The position numbers and the translations under genes were made by a program. This document shows positions 35,215-45,385 of a stretch of DNA of 64,000 bases, one piece after another (positions within the stretch are counted from its first letter, which is position 1; each line of letters starts with the position of its first letter). Source of the stretch: Octadecabacter temperatus (lineage in GTDB: Bacteria; Pseudomonadota; Alphaproteobacteria; Rhodobacterales; Rhodobacteraceae); the NCBI RefSeq assembly GCF_001187845.1, contig NZ_CP012160.1:682001-746000 (forward strand), written 5' to 3'. Below the pieces are notes generated by a model. It searched no databases, was not told where the DNA came from, and saw only the letters and a list, made by a program, of their open reading frames with translations.

Positions 35215-36624
35215 ATGGCATTGAATTCTGCGGATACTGCTTTCGTTGAAAAGTTGTGGGCAATCCTTCCGGAGGCGGCATTCGCAGCTGATCCGGCTGG
35301 TTTCTTAGTTGAGCCACGCGGGCGTTGGATTGGGCAAGGCGTTGTTGTGTCGCCTGCGTCAGTCGATGAGGTTTCGGCACTTATGGCGGCGTGCTTTGAG
35401 GCCTCGGTTCCGGTGGTTCCGTATGCAGGTGGGACTGGTTTGGTCGGTGGGCAAGTGGTTGAAAACGGGCCTGTGCCGGTTGTTCTGTCGCTGGCGCGGA
35501 TGAATGAGATTCGGGCGGTTTATCCAGATGAAAATGTGATTGAGGTGGATGCGGGTGTGATTTTGCAGGATGTGCAAAGCGCGGCGGAGGATGCTGGTCG
35601 CTTGTTCCCGCTTTCACTCGCCTCAGAAGGGTCAGCGCGTATTGGCGGATTGTTAGCGACCAATGCGGGCGGGTTGAATGTAATCCGGTATGGAAATGCG
35701 CGGGCACAGTGTTTGGGCATTGAGGCTGTACTGGCAGACGGCACGATCTGGAACGGGATGAGCCGTCTTCGCAAAGACAACACGGGCTATGATTTGCGCG
35801 ACTTGATGATCGGTTCGGAAGGATCGTTGGGCGTAATCACGGGCGCGTCCTTGCGTCTTATGCCGCGCCCCGCGCAAGAGGCGACGGCGATGTTTGTTGT
35901 GCGCTCGCCAGCCGCCGCCGTTTCACTGTTGGCCTTGGCGGGTGAGCGGCTTGGCGAGACGATTTCAGCGTTCGAGTTGATCCACCGGCAAGGGTTTGAT
36001 TTCCTTCAGGAGGCCGGGATTGACCATAAGCGCCCCTTTGAGGAGGCGCCTGAATGGTCAGTTTTGATGAAGGTTGGGTTGCCGGAAGGACAATCACCGC
36101 AAGACGCGTTAGAAGCGCTGTTTGAGGCGGGGGATGGATTGGTATCAGACGGTGTCATTGCGCAATCTGGTCAGCAGGCGCAGGCGCTTTGGGATATCCG
36201 TGAGACCATTCCTGAAGCGAACAAGAGGATCGGGTCGATCTCGTCTCATGATATTTCGGTGCCGATTTCTTGTGTGCCGGAGTTCATTGACCGTGCACCA
36301 GCGATCCTTGCTAAGATTGGGGATTTTAGGATCAATTGTTTCGGCCACTTGGGGGACGGGAACCTGCATTACAACGTGTTCCCGCCAAAGGGGCGTGATC
36401 GTTCCGAGTTTGTAGATCAACGTGACGCGATCAAGACAGCGGTGCATGATCTGGCGCATTCATTCGGTGGATCGGTCAGTGCGGAACATGGGATTGGGCG
36501 CTTGAAGGTCAAAGACCTTGAAACTTACGGCGACCCAACAAAGCTGGTGATGATGCGGGCCATCAAGGATGCGCTCGATCCATGCGGCATTATGAACCCA
36601 GGTGCAGTATTACGGGCCAAATAG
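35215..36624 (+). CDS. FAD-linked D-2-hydroxyacid dehydrogenase (GlcD/D2HGDH type)
   Basis: 469 residues. The FAD-binding-4 domain has PYAGGTGLVGGQV near 65-80 and ATNAGGLNVIRYGNAR. The FAD-oxidase C domain has NCFGHLGDGNLHYNVFPP and SAEHGIGRLK, whose His/Glu bind metal and substrate. It oxidises D-2-hydroxyglutarate, D-lactate or glycolate; the substrate cannot be fixed from sequence. No glcE/glcF partner is adjacent, which favours a stand-alone D-2-hydroxyglutarate or D-lactate enzyme. Confidence 0.88.
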   Translation: MALNSADTAFVEKLWAILPEAAFAADPAGFLVEPRGRWIGQGVVVSPASVDEVSALMAACFEASVPVVPYAGGTGLVGGQVVENGPVPVVLSLARMNEIRAVYPDENVIEVDAGVILQDVQSAAEDAGRLFPLSLASEGSARIGGLLATNAGGLNVIRYGNARAQCLGIEAVLADGTIWNGMSRLRKDNTGYDLRDLMIGSEGSLGVITGASLRLMPRPAQEATAMFVVRSPAAAVSLLALAGERLGETISAFELIHRQGFDFLQEAGIDHKRPFEEAPEWSVLMKVGLPEGQSPQDALEALFEAGDGLVSDGVIAQSGQQAQALWDIRETIPEANKRIGSISSHDISVPISCVPEFIDRAPAILAKIGDFRINCFGHLGDGNLHYNVFPPKGRDRSEFVDQRDAIKTAVHDLAHSFGGSVSAEHGIGRLKVKDLETYGDPTKLVMMRAIKDALDPCGIMNPGAVLRAK

Positions 36625-36692
36625 GGGCGTGACCTTGCGCCGCTGAGCCGTGCGCCGTATGACGGCGCGGACTAAGAAACTAAGGACAGATT

Positions 36693-37931
36693 ATGCCAGT
36701 TCTGGTGATGAAATTCGGCGGCACATCGGTGGCGACCGTGGACAAGATCAAGCGGGCGGCCAAGAAGGTCGGCGTTGAAGTGGCTAAGGGCTACGATGTG
36801 ATCGTGATCGTATCGGCCATGTCCGGTGAAACGAACAAACTTGTGGGTTTTGTGAACGACACCTCGCCGATGTGTGATGCGCGCGAATACGACGCGATCG
36901 TGAGTTCAGGTGAGAACGTGACGGCAGGTCTAATGGCACTGACGTTGCAAGAAATGGACGTGCCAGCGCGCAGCTGGCAGGGCTGGCAGGTTCCTGTGAA
37001 AACCACGTCTGCGCATTCATCGGCGCGGATTGAGGAAATCCCGACAGACAACATCAATGCGAAATTCGGTGAAGGCATGAAAGTAGCCGTTGTCGCAGGC
37101 TTCCAAGGGGTCAGCCCCGAAGGACGCATCACAACGCTGGGCCGCGGCGGGTCTGATACGACTGCCGTAGCGTTTGCCGCCGCGTTTGAAGCGGATCGTT
37201 GCGATATTTATACAGACGTTGACGGTGTTTACACCACGGACCCACGTGTCACGGATAAGGCACGCAAGCTCGACAAGATCGCGTTTGAAGAGATGCTTGA
37301 ACTGGCGTCTTTGGGTGCGAAGGTTTTGCAGACACGATCTGTTGAGTTGGCGATGCGCTACAAAGTGCGCTTGCGCGTGCTATCATCATTTGAAGAACAA
37401 TCTGACGAAGCCGGAACGCTCGTCTGTGCGGAGGAAGAAATCATGGAATCCAATGTAGTAGCTGGCGTGGCGTTTAGCCGTGACGAAGCAAAGATGACGC
37501 TTATTTCGGTTGCTGACCGCCCTGGCATCGCGGCTGCGATCTTTGGGCCATTGGCCGAAGCGGGTGTGAACGTCGATATGATCGTTCAAAACATTTCGGA
37601 AGAGGGGCGCACAGATATGACGTTCTCTTGCCCGATCGACCAAGTGAAGCACGCGCAAAAGGCGATGGACGAAGCCAAAGCACGGGACGACATCAACTTC
37701 CACGATCTGGTTGCTGATACGGATGTTGCAAAGGTTTCGATTGTCGGCATCGGGATGCGATCCCACGCAGGCGTCGCGGCAAAAATGTTTGCGACGTTGC
37801 GCGATGAAGGCATCAACATCAAAGTCATCACGACATCTGAAATCAAAACGTCTGTCTTGGTTGACCGCAAGTACATGGAGCTTGCCGTGCAGGCTCTGCA
37901 TGACGCGTTCGAATTGGAGAAAGCAGCTTGA
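36693..37931 (+). CDS. lysC: Aspartate kinase
   Basis: 412 residues. It phosphorylates aspartate, the first step toward Lys, Met and Thr. The kinase domain starts KFGGTSVA and has GRGGSDTTAVA. Two C-terminal ACT domains (about 265-410) carry feedback control. A hairpin GCGCCGT-ATG-ACGGCGC at 36652-36668 lies upstream. The following GNAT gene overlaps its stop by 4 bases. Confidence 0.96.
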   Translation: MPVLVMKFGGTSVATVDKIKRAAKKVGVEVAKGYDVIVIVSAMSGETNKLVGFVNDTSPMCDAREYDAIVSSGENVTAGLMALTLQEMDVPARSWQGWQVPVKTTSAHSSARIEEIPTDNINAKFGEGMKVAVVAGFQGVSPEGRITTLGRGGSDTTAVAFAAAFEADRCDIYTDVDGVYTTDPRVTDKARKLDKIAFEEMLELASLGAKVLQTRSVELAMRYKVRLRVLSSFEEQSDEAGTLVCAEEEIMESNVVAGVAFSRDEAKMTLISVADRPGIAAAIFGPLAEAGVNVDMIVQNISEEGRTDMTFSCPIDQVKHAQKAMDEAKARDDINFHDLVADTDVAKVSIVGIGMRSHAGVAAKMFATLRDEGINIKVITTSEIKTSVLVDRKYMELAVQALHDAFELEKAA

Positions 37932-38371
37932 ACTTGATTGTTCGCCCTATTGAAGTTGCAGACCACGCCGCTTGGGATGAGCTCTATCAGGCTTACGCTG
38001 AATTCTATGGTGTCGATCAAACAGCAGACATGCGCGAGCGCGTATTTGGATGGCTGACGACTCATGCCCATGAGGTGAATGGGTTCTGCGCTGAGCTGGA
38101 CGGTGCCCTTGTTGGCATTACTCATTACCGCGTGTTCGCACGGCCCTTAGCCGCCGCGACGGGTCTGTTTCTGGATGACTTGTTCGTCTCGCCAGATGCG
38201 CGTGGCACAGGTGCTGCTGGGGCGTTGATTGATGCCGTGCGGGATGTCGCAAAATCAGACGGCCATAGCGTCGTGCGCTGGATTACCGCCAAGGACAATG
38301 CACGCGCACGTGGGCTTTATGACAAGATCGCCAACGAAACGGCTTGGGTTACTTACGATCTAAACGTCTGA
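37928..38371 (+). CDS. GNAT family N-acetyltransferase
   Basis: 147 residues. LDDLFVSPDARGTGAAGALI is the acetyl-CoA-binding segment, and ITAKDNARARGLYDKI the conserved C-terminal part. The start is TTG at 37928 overlapping lysC, with GGAG 8 bases upstream. Substrate unknown. Confidence 0.82.
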   Translation: MNLIVRPIEVADHAAWDELYQAYAEFYGVDQTADMRERVFGWLTTHAHEVNGFCAELDGALVGITHYRVFARPLAAATGLFLDDLFVSPDARGTGAAGALIDAVRDVAKSDGHSVVRWITAKDNARARGLYDKIANETAWVTYDLNV

Positions 38372-38467
38372 AATTTGGGCGTTTTGACGCAACTTTCGCG
38401 TGTTTAACCCCATTGCGACCCTATGCACTGGCCTATAGTCTCCTTTTCGAAGGCGCTGGGGGACTAA

Positions 38468-40711
38468 ATGCCACAAGGTTTCGAGACTGAAAGCCGCAAG
38501 CTACTTGTGCGACTGCGCGATGTTATGGCCAGTGGTGAAGCTGGCCAAGCGCGCTTGGACGAAATCGTGCGCCTTATTGCGAACTCGATGAGCGCAGAGG
38601 TCTGTTCTATATACCTTTTTCGCGATGATGAGACACTGGAGCTTTGCGCGACTGAGGGTCTGCAACAAGAAGCGGTGCACCAGACGCGGATGCGTTTGGG
38701 CGAAGGTCTTGTAGGGCGGGTCGCGAAAACGCGTCGTGTTGTTAACACTGCAGACGCCCCGTCTGAACGTGGATTTCGCTACATGCCGGAAACGGGCGAA
38801 GAGCGGTATTCTAGTTTCTGCGGTATCCCAGTTCAGCGCGTTGGCGAAACGATGGGCGTTCTGGTCGTTCAAAGCCGCGAGTCCCGTGAGTACACAGCAG
38901 ACGAAATCTACGCCTTAGAAGTCGTCGCAATGGTGCTGGCCGAGATGAATGAGCTTGGCGCCTTTACCGGTGAGGGTGCCGCAATGCGCGCGCGCCATCA
39001 GGAACCGATCATGTTCAAGGGACTCGTCGGCCAAGAAGGGGTCGCAGGCGGTAACGTCTATTTGCACGAGCCGCGCGTGGTCGTGACGAACGTGGTTGCA
39101 GATGACCCCGAGGTCGAGCTGACACGCCTACGCGAAGCCGTCGATTCATTGCGCATTTCGGTCGATGAAATGCTGACGCAGACGGCGACGGTAAACAACG
39201 ACCAGAAACAAGTGCTTGAAGCCTACCGCATGTTTGCCAATTCGCGCGGTTGGATGAAGCGGATGGAAGCCGATATTGACCAAGGTCTATCTGCTGAAGC
39301 CGCTGTCGAAAAAGAGCAATCCTTAGCGCGCACGCGGATGCAATCGGCCGATAGTTACCTGCGTGATCGCCTCCATGACCTTGATGACCTGTCCAACAGG
39401 TTGTTGCGCATTTTGACGGGGCAGGGACGCGATGCCACCGGTGCGGAAATGCCCGATAACCCCGTCCTTGTCGCCCGTAATATCGGCCCGGGTGAATTGC
39501 TGGAGTACGGCAAAAAAATCAAAGGCATCGTCCTTGAGGAAGGGTCCGTTGGCAGCCATGCGGCCATCGTCGCGCGTGCTTGGGCGATCCCGCTTGTGAT
39601 CCGTGCAACAGAAATTACGGCGCAGGCGTTGAACGGCGATCAGATTTTGGTGGACGGGGATCAGGGCATTGCGCACCTGCGTCCTGACGACACCGTTAAG
39701 GCTGCGTTTAACGACAAAATGGCGATGCAAACGGCCGCACAGAAACGCTACGCCAGTATCCGTGATCTACCTGCCCAAACGCAGTGTGGGAAAGTGATTT
39801 CCCTTACTATGAACGCTGGGTTGATGGCCGACTTGCCCTCTCTTCCGAGTTCGGGTGCCGAAGGTGTCGGGCTTTTCCGGACGGAACTTCAGTTCCTTAT
39901 CCGCAGCCAAATGCCAAAACGCGCCGAATTATCCGCACTTTACACGCGTGTTCTGGATGCGGCGAATGGTCAACGCGTGGCGTTCCGCACGTTAGATATC
40001 GGGTCGGACAAGGTCCTGTCCTACATGAAGCCCAATGACGAACCGAACCCTGCGATGGGCTGGCGTGCGATCCGTGTTGGCCTTGAAAAGCCGGGCGTTT
40101 TGCGGATGCAATTGCAGGCGCTTATTCGGGCTGCGAATGGGAGGCCCCTGACGGTGATGTTCCCGTTTGTCGCCCAACTTGAAGAATACCGCATGGCGCG
40201 GGCTGAGTTTGACAAAGCGATGGAACGTGAACGTATCCTTGGGCATCCGCTGCCGTCGTCTTTCGAAATCGGCGCGATGCTTGAGACGCCAAGCCTCGCG
40301 TTTGCGCCGGACGTGTTCTTTCAAGAGGTCGATTTTATTTCGATTGGCGGCAACGACCTAAAGCAGTTCTTTTTTGCCGCAGATCGCGAAAACGAGCGTG
40401 TACGCCGCCGCTATGACACCCTAAACGTAAGCTTCCTGACGTTCTTGGAGCAGCTGATCGCGCGCTGCAACGCGCACAACACACCTGCCAGTTTTTGTGG
40501 TGAAGACGCAGGTCGCCCGATTGAAGCTGTGGTTTTTGCAGCACTCGGTTTGCGCAATTTGTCCATGCGTCCCGCGTCGATTGGGCCAGTTAAGCATCTT
40601 CTGAGACGCCTGAATTTGGATGAAGTCAAAGCCGTAATCGACGAGTCCCGCGCTCGCGGGGACCAATCTGTTCGTAGTGCAGTTACGGAATACCTGCGCA
40701 AACAGGTTTAA
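38468..40711 (+). CDS. ptsP: PEP-protein phosphotransferase of the nitrogen PTS (GAF-EI)
   Basis: 747 residues. An N-terminal GAF domain (about 25-160) precedes the enzyme I modules. The phospho-His domain has His364 in GSVGSHAAIVARAWAIP, and the PEP-binding barrel has GVGLFRTELQFL, ISIGGNDLKQF and SFCGEDAGRPIEA. It transfers phosphate from PEP to NPr, with the GAF sensing nitrogen state (glutamine in homologues). A GGGGGA ribosome site precedes the ATG. The lysC-GNAT-ptsP order is consistent with related genomes. Confidence 0.94.
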   Translation: MPQGFETESRKLLVRLRDVMASGEAGQARLDEIVRLIANSMSAEVCSIYLFRDDETLELCATEGLQQEAVHQTRMRLGEGLVGRVAKTRRVVNTADAPSERGFRYMPETGEERYSSFCGIPVQRVGETMGVLVVQSRESREYTADEIYALEVVAMVLAEMNELGAFTGEGAAMRARHQEPIMFKGLVGQEGVAGGNVYLHEPRVVVTNVVADDPEVELTRLREAVDSLRISVDEMLTQTATVNNDQKQVLEAYRMFANSRGWMKRMEADIDQGLSAEAAVEKEQSLARTRMQSADSYLRDRLHDLDDLSNRLLRILTGQGRDATGAEMPDNPVLVARNIGPGELLEYGKKIKGIVLEEGSVGSHAAIVARAWAIPLVIRATEITAQALNGDQILVDGDQGIAHLRPDDTVKAAFNDKMAMQTAAQKRYASIRDLPAQTQCGKVISLTMNAGLMADLPSLPSSGAEGVGLFRTELQFLIRSQMPKRAELSALYTRVLDAANGQRVAFRTLDIGSDKVLSYMKPNDEPNPAMGWRAIRVGLEKPGVLRMQLQALIRAANGRPLTVMFPFVAQLEEYRMARAEFDKAMERERILGHPLPSSFEIGAMLETPSLAFAPDVFFQEVDFISIGGNDLKQFFFAADRENERVRRRYDTLNVSFLTFLEQLIARCNAHNTPASFCGEDAGRPIEAVVFAALGLRNLSMRPASIGPVKHLLRRLNLDEVKAVIDESRARGDQSVRSAVTEYLRKQV

Positions 40712-40736
40712 GGCCGCCGGCCCAAACGCGGGCGGG

Positions 40737-41546
40737 TCAGGCTTTTAGAAGTGGTTTCTTTAGCTTGATCGTTTCTTGCGTAAACGCATCCGCGATTTGA
40801 TCCGTGCCATAAGTCCGCGCAAGTTTGCGAAGGCCGAAATGCACATGGGCGATTTCCGTATAATACGTCACGAAAGTGTAATTGGTGCCAGCGCCTGCAG
40901 CAGCCCCCAAAACAGGCACGGTCTTAGCGGCGAGTTTTTGCCCCAAAACAGCAGCAAATTGCGGTGCGATCTTGCTAATGAGCTTGTTTATCGCGGCACC
41001 GGACAGTCCGACACGCGCCCCGACAAACGATGTATCAACACCATCGTCTTCATCACCCAGCCCGCCTTTGCCGAACACCTGCAAACACTGAAAACGTGTT
41101 TCAACTGTCATGGGATCTTCGCCATGTTCAGCCGCAATCCCTTGCACTGCGCGAAAGATCACGGTCGTGGCGAGCGGGAGCTCAACAAGGGCGGTTGGCA
41201 AACCACCCAAACCCCCAAGTGCGCCTGACACCGTTGCAAGGGCCTTATGCGCACGATCGGTGGCGACAAAGCGCCCGACACCACCCTTGCTGCGCCCAGC
41301 AGCGTCATAACTGGCGCGAAGGCCACGCTTGGCAGCCGCATCAAGACGGGTCCGTGTGCGTTCAGGGAGCAGCTTCATGCCGTCTTCGACCTGTCCGCCC
41401 AGAAAGGACACGACCTGCATCAACACGCCCGTCGCATCATTCTGCCGTGCGGCAAGCGCTGCAACACGTGCGCGTGCGTCATCATCAAGTTGGGTTGAAG
41501 GGGCGTCTGGATTGACGAGATGCAGTGTCGTTGGATCTGTTGTCAT
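40737..41546 (-). CDS. EcsC family protein
   Basis: 269 residues. EcsC-like pattern: ALATVSGALGGLGGLPTALVELPLATTVIFRAVQG and GAAAGAGTNYTFVTYYTEIAHVHF. The Bacillus namesake is encoded with an ABC transporter, but these stand-alone proteobacterial members have no known role. It converges with ptsP, 25 bases apart. Confidence 0.82.
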   Translation of the reverse strand: MTTDPTTLHLVNPDAPSTQLDDDARARVAALAARQNDATGVLMQVVSFLGGQVEDGMKLLPERTRTRLDAAAKRGLRASYDAAGRSKGGVGRFVATDRAHKALATVSGALGGLGGLPTALVELPLATTVIFRAVQGIAAEHGEDPMTVETRFQCLQVFGKGGLGDEDDGVDTSFVGARVGLSGAAINKLISKIAPQFAAVLGQKLAAKTVPVLGAAAGAGTNYTFVTYYTEIAHVHFGLRKLARTYGTDQIADAFTQETIKLKKPLLKA

Positions 41547-41576
41547 ATCTTACAGATAGGGTCGAAAGGCGAAAAA

Positions 41577-42050
41577 TCAATCCAAGCGCTTGCGAACGCG
41601 CCCCCGAATACCAGCCCAAGCCCCAAAACCCAGCACACGTGCTGGGTTCGTTGGCGGCGGCATCACCACCCCGTTGAGCAGCTTAAACCCGAAGCGTTCG
41701 TAGTAGGGCGCATCGCCAACAAGCAACACACGCGGCCAACCGGCAGGGCCTGCACGTTCCAAAACATCGCGGATCAAGAGCCCACCAAGGCCTTCACCCT
41801 GACGGGTAGGGTGGACTGCAACGGGGCCAAGCAACAAGGCGCTATGATCTTCGACGCGGATTGGCCAACAGCGGATCGCCCCGCCGATGACTCCGTCGTC
41901 GGTCGCAAATACGCGGCAAAACGCAGGAACAGGGGGGACGTCATCGCGCAATCGATAAGACGACAGCGCCTTTCGGCCCGGCGCGAACGTCAGGTCATAG
42001 AGGCTTTCAATGCCCCACCAATCGTCAGGTGTTTCGTTCCGCAACTCCAT
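41577..42050 (-). CDS. GNAT family N-acetyltransferase
   Basis: 157 residues. LLLGPVAVHPTRQGEGLGGLL is the acetyl-CoA loop, and YYERFGFKLLNG the C-terminal part. This is the YhbS-like branch. Substrate unknown. It diverges from the flavin reductase-like gene. Confidence 0.85.
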   Translation of the reverse strand: MELRNETPDDWWGIESLYDLTFAPGRKALSSYRLRDDVPPVPAFCRVFATDDGVIGGAIRCWPIRVEDHSALLLGPVAVHPTRQGEGLGGLLIRDVLERAGPAGWPRVLLVGDAPYYERFGFKLLNGVVMPPPTNPARVLGFGAWAGIRGRVRKRLD

Positions 42051-42126
42051 AGGGTTAGATGAACCCGTGTTTCGCTTTCATTGCAAACAGGTTATGGGCG
42101 AAAATCAATTGATCGAAGGAAATTAC

Positions 42127-42729
42127 GTGTTTTACGAACCTAAAGACGGGCACGGGCTGCCACATAATCCATTCAATGCGATCGTTACGCCACGCCCAAT
42201 CGGTTGGATCTCCAGCCGTGGCACGGACGGGTCCGATAATTTGGCACCATATTCCTTCTTCAATGCCGTCGCATACGAGCCGCCACAGGTGATGTTTTCG
42301 TCAACAAGTACCAAGCCTGATCGCGGGGACACCAAGGACAGTGTTTCCAATATCCGAGAGACCGGCGTGTTTGCGGTCAACATCGTAGAATACGCCATGC
42401 GCGATGCAATGAACCAGACCAGCGGGCCGTGGGGCCGCGAAGTGGATGAGTTTGTGGATGCAGGCATCGAAAAGGCCGCTTGCCGCACGATTGATTGCGC
42501 AAGCGTTGCCGGTGCGCCTGCGGTGCTGGAATGCCGTGTTACCCAGATCATCAAGATCGAAGGGGATGCGAATTTCGCTGTGTTCGGGGAAGTTGTCGGT
42601 GTGCAGATGCGTGATGACTGCATGGTCGATGGCGCGTTTGACGTCACACGTTTTCAGCCGCTCGCACGGGGTGGGTATCGTGACTATTCCGTCGTGCGGG
42701 ACGTGTTCCAATTGGACCGCCCCGCATAA
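42127..42729 (+). CDS. Flavin reductase-like FMN-binding protein
   Basis: 200 residues. The conserved core is HGLPHNPFNAIVTPRPIGWIS, then YSFFNAVAYEPPQVMFSS, a split-barrel FMN-binding domain. GTG at 42127 is preferred: it has AAGGA at ideal spacing and gives the usual short N-terminus before GHGLPHNPF. In-frame ATGs at 42010 and 42094 add residues unlike the family. Partner oxygenase unknown. Confidence 0.85.
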   Translation: MFYEPKDGHGLPHNPFNAIVTPRPIGWISSRGTDGSDNLAPYSFFNAVAYEPPQVMFSSTSTKPDRGDTKDSVSNIRETGVFAVNIVEYAMRDAMNQTSGPWGREVDEFVDAGIEKAACRTIDCASVAGAPAVLECRVTQIIKIEGDANFAVFGEVVGVQMRDDCMVDGAFDVTRFQPLARGGYRDYSVVRDVFQLDRPA

Positions 42730-42738
42730 CGTTCGCGT

Positions 42739-44352
42739 TTAGTGGCCGCCGATGATGCCCGTTTTGACGGAATAATCGACCGCGATTTCGTAGTCAGGGT
42801 CATCGTCACTGTCGACAATCAGGTGGCCTGCTTTGGACAACAATGAATGGCAATCATGGGTCAGGTGACGCAGTTGGATTGACTTGCCTTGCTCTTCGTA
42901 CTTTGCGGCGACATCTTCGATGGCCTGCAAAGCGGAATGGTCGGCAACGCGTGAGCCTGCGAAGTCGATAATCACTGACTTCGGGTCGCCTGCTACGTCA
43001 AACAATTCAACGAAACCGTCAGCGGAGCCAAAGAACAACGGGCCGTTCACTTTGTAGATCTTGGCGCCGTCTTCGGTTGTTTCGGTTTCTGCGTGGATAC
43101 GGCGCGCGTTGGACCATGCATATGCCAGCGCGGAGACGATCACGCCAACCACAACCGCAATCGCGAGGTTGGTTAGGACCGTGACGACCGTGACCAGCAC
43201 GATCACGAATGCATCCATGCGTGGGACTTTCGTCATAATCTTAAAGCTGTTCCACGCAAAGGTGCCAATCACGACCATAAACATCACACCAACCAACGCG
43301 GCGAGTGGGATTTTTTCGATCAAGCCAGACGCGAACAAGATGAATGCCAGCAAGAACAGCGCAGCAACGGTGCCCGCAATGCGCGTGCGGCCGCCAGATT
43401 TCACGTTGATCATGGACTGACCGATCATCGCACAACCACCCATGCCACCAAAGAAACCAGTGACTGTGTTGGCAACGCCCTGAGCGATACATTCTTGGCT
43501 TGCGCCACCACGTTTGCCCACGATTTCACCGACAAGGTTCAGCGTCAGAAGGCTTTCGATCAGGCCGATTGCTGCGAGTACCAGGGAGAATGGCAAGATG
43601 ATCCACAGCGTCTCTAGCGTCAGTGGGACCATCGGAATGTGGAAAGGTGGCAGGCCGCCTTCGATGCTGGCAAGGTCACCCACCAACGGCACATCAAGGC
43701 CAAGACCAATCACGATGATCGCAATGATACCAATGCCCGCAAGAGGAGACGGGATCAGGTTCGTTATTCGTGGCCAAATCCAGATGATTGCCATGGTCAA
43801 CGCAGTCAGCGCCAGCATCAGGTAAAGCTTCGTACCCGTCAGCCAGTCACCATTCGGAATGCCGTGGCTACCCCCATGTGCAGTGCCGGGAACTTGGAAT
43901 TGGCCGAGCTGCGCAAGAAAAATAACGATCGCGAGGCCATTCACAAAGCCCAACATCACTGGGTGTGGCACGAGGCGGATGAATTTCCCCCAATGCATAA
44001 AGCCAACGACCAGTTGGATTAACCCCATCAAAACAACGGCAGCGAACAAGTATTCAACGCCGTGCAGGGCGACAAACGCGACCATCACGACAGCCAAAGC
44101 ACCCGTCGCACCGGAAATCATCCCCGGCCGACCGCCAATCAACGCCGTAATCAGGCCAACGATAAACGCAGCATAAAGTCCAACCAGCGGATCAACCCCT
44201 GCCACAAAGGCAAAGGCCACGGCTTCAGGAACCAGTGCAAGCGCAACGGTAAGACCAGAGAGAATTTCGATCCGCAGGCGATCAGGCGTCAGGTTTTTAC
44301 CAGACGGTTTCAGATCGGCTTCTTCAAGACGGTTAACAAAGCTCGCGAGCAT
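42739..44352 (-). CDS. SulP family anion transporter
   Basis: 537 residues: about ten to twelve membrane helices, then a C-terminal STAS domain (about 430-520). LSGLTVALALVPEAVAFAFVAGVDPLVGLYAAFI is the SulP opening signature and GGMGGCAMIGQSMIN the second. It moves sulfate or bicarbonate with Na+ or H+; sequence does not settle which. ATG at 44352 is chosen; the frame extends to 44562 into the mtnP promoter and gene start. Confidence 0.9.
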   Translation of the reverse strand: MLASFVNRLEEADLKPSGKNLTPDRLRIEILSGLTVALALVPEAVAFAFVAGVDPLVGLYAAFIVGLITALIGGRPGMISGATGALAVVMVAFVALHGVEYLFAAVVLMGLIQLVVGFMHWGKFIRLVPHPVMLGFVNGLAIVIFLAQLGQFQVPGTAHGGSHGIPNGDWLTGTKLYLMLALTALTMAIIWIWPRITNLIPSPLAGIGIIAIIVIGLGLDVPLVGDLASIEGGLPPFHIPMVPLTLETLWIILPFSLVLAAIGLIESLLTLNLVGEIVGKRGGASQECIAQGVANTVTGFFGGMGGCAMIGQSMINVKSGGRTRIAGTVAALFLLAFILFASGLIEKIPLAALVGVMFMVVIGTFAWNSFKIMTKVPRMDAFVIVLVTVVTVLTNLAIAVVVGVIVSALAYAWSNARRIHAETETTEDGAKIYKVNGPLFFGSADGFVELFDVAGDPKSVIIDFAGSRVADHSALQAIEDVAAKYEEQGKSIQLRHLTHDCHSLLSKAGHLIVDSDDDPDYEIAVDYSVKTGIIGGH

Positions 44353-44515
44353 GGATTGGCGCACAGATTCACCTGAATAATTGGGGAGTGTTGCGCGCCG
44401 TGTAGCCCAAGGGGTCTGTGCTGTCACCCCCGCAGCGCCCGATGGTTCCGCATTTGTGGCCTTCACAAGCAGAAGATTGCACGGCAAAGTTGAGGGACTG
44501 CGGAAGGGTTTTGAT

Positions 44516-45385
44516 ATGAAAACGAAAATCGGGATCATTGGCGGGTCTGGACTGTATGACATCGACGGGTTGCAAGGTGCAGCTTGGGTGGATGTGGACA
44601 GCCCGTGGGGTGCGCCATCTGATGCGATTCTGACGGGTACGTTGGATGGAATTGAAATGGCGTTTTTGCCACGTCACGGGCGTGGGCATGTGCATTCGCC
44701 CAGCACCGTGCCATATCGCGCAAATATTGATGCGCTCAAACGGCTGGGCTGCACGGATGTGATTTCAGTGTCTGCTTGCGGATCATTCCGCGAGGACATG
44801 GCCCCGGGTGATTTTGTGGTCGTGAGCGATTTCATCGACCGCACCTTCGCGCGTGAAAAGTCGTTCTTTGGAACCGGCTGTGTTGCCCATGTTAGTGTCG
44901 CCCATCCGGTGTGTCCGCGCCTTGGTGATGCATGCGAAACAGCGGGCAAGGCGGCGGGCGTGACGGTTCATCGCGGTGGCACATACTTGGCGATGGAAGG
45001 ACCGCAGTTTTCATCCTTTGCCGAAAGCAAGTTGTACCGTGAGGTTTGGAGCTGTGATGTGATCGGTATGACCAACATGCCTGAAGCCAAACTCGCCCGC
45101 GAAGCTGAACTTTGTTACGCCTCCGTGGCGATGATTACCGACTATGACAGCTGGCATCCTGATCACGGAAGCGTCGACATTTCTGACATTATCAAGACGC
45201 TAGGGGCGAATTCTAATGCGGCCAAAGCGATGGTCGCTGGTCTTCCCGCGCTACTGGGCGCAGTGCGCGAGGACTGCCCACATGGATGCGATCGCGCCTT
45301 GGAACACGCGATCATGACCGCACCAGATGCGCGAGATCCTGCACTTTTGGCAAAGCTTGATGCCGTCGCGGGTCGGGTTTTGTGA
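44516..45385 (+). CDS. mtnP: S-methyl-5'-thioadenosine phosphorylase
   Basis: 289 residues. GIIGGSGLYDID at the start, PRHGRGHVHSPS, and MEGPQFSSFAES...IGMTNMPEAKLAREAELCYAS are diagnostic. It splits MTA to adenine and methylthioribose-1-phosphate. ATG at 44516 has GGAAGGG upstream. The downstream gene overlaps by 4 bases. The adenine product can be recovered by apt two genes on. Confidence 0.94.
   Translation: MKTKIGIIGGSGLYDIDGLQGAAWVDVDSPWGAPSDAILTGTLDGIEMAFLPRHGRGHVHSPSTVPYRANIDALKRLGCTDVISVSACGSFREDMAPGDFVVVSDFIDRTFAREKSFFGTGCVAHVSVAHPVCPRLGDACETAGKAAGVTVHRGGTYLAMEGPQFSSFAESKLYREVWSCDVIGMTNMPEAKLAREAELCYASVAMITDYDSWHPDHGSVDISDIIKTLGANSNAAKAMVAGLPALLGAVREDCPHGCDRALEHAIMTAPDARDPALLAKLDAVAGRVL

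Noticed and set aside
36652..36668. Hairpin GCGCCGT-ATG-ACGGCGC before lysC as an amino-acid riboswitch or attenuator
   Set aside because: A single short stem with a 3-base loop and no T-run; too little structure for a lysine riboswitch, which is also rare in this group.
44353..44562. Longer start for the SulP transporter
   Set aside because: The extra 70 residues would overlap the divergent mtnP start and have no signal or helix; ATG at 44352 is nearer the SulP core.
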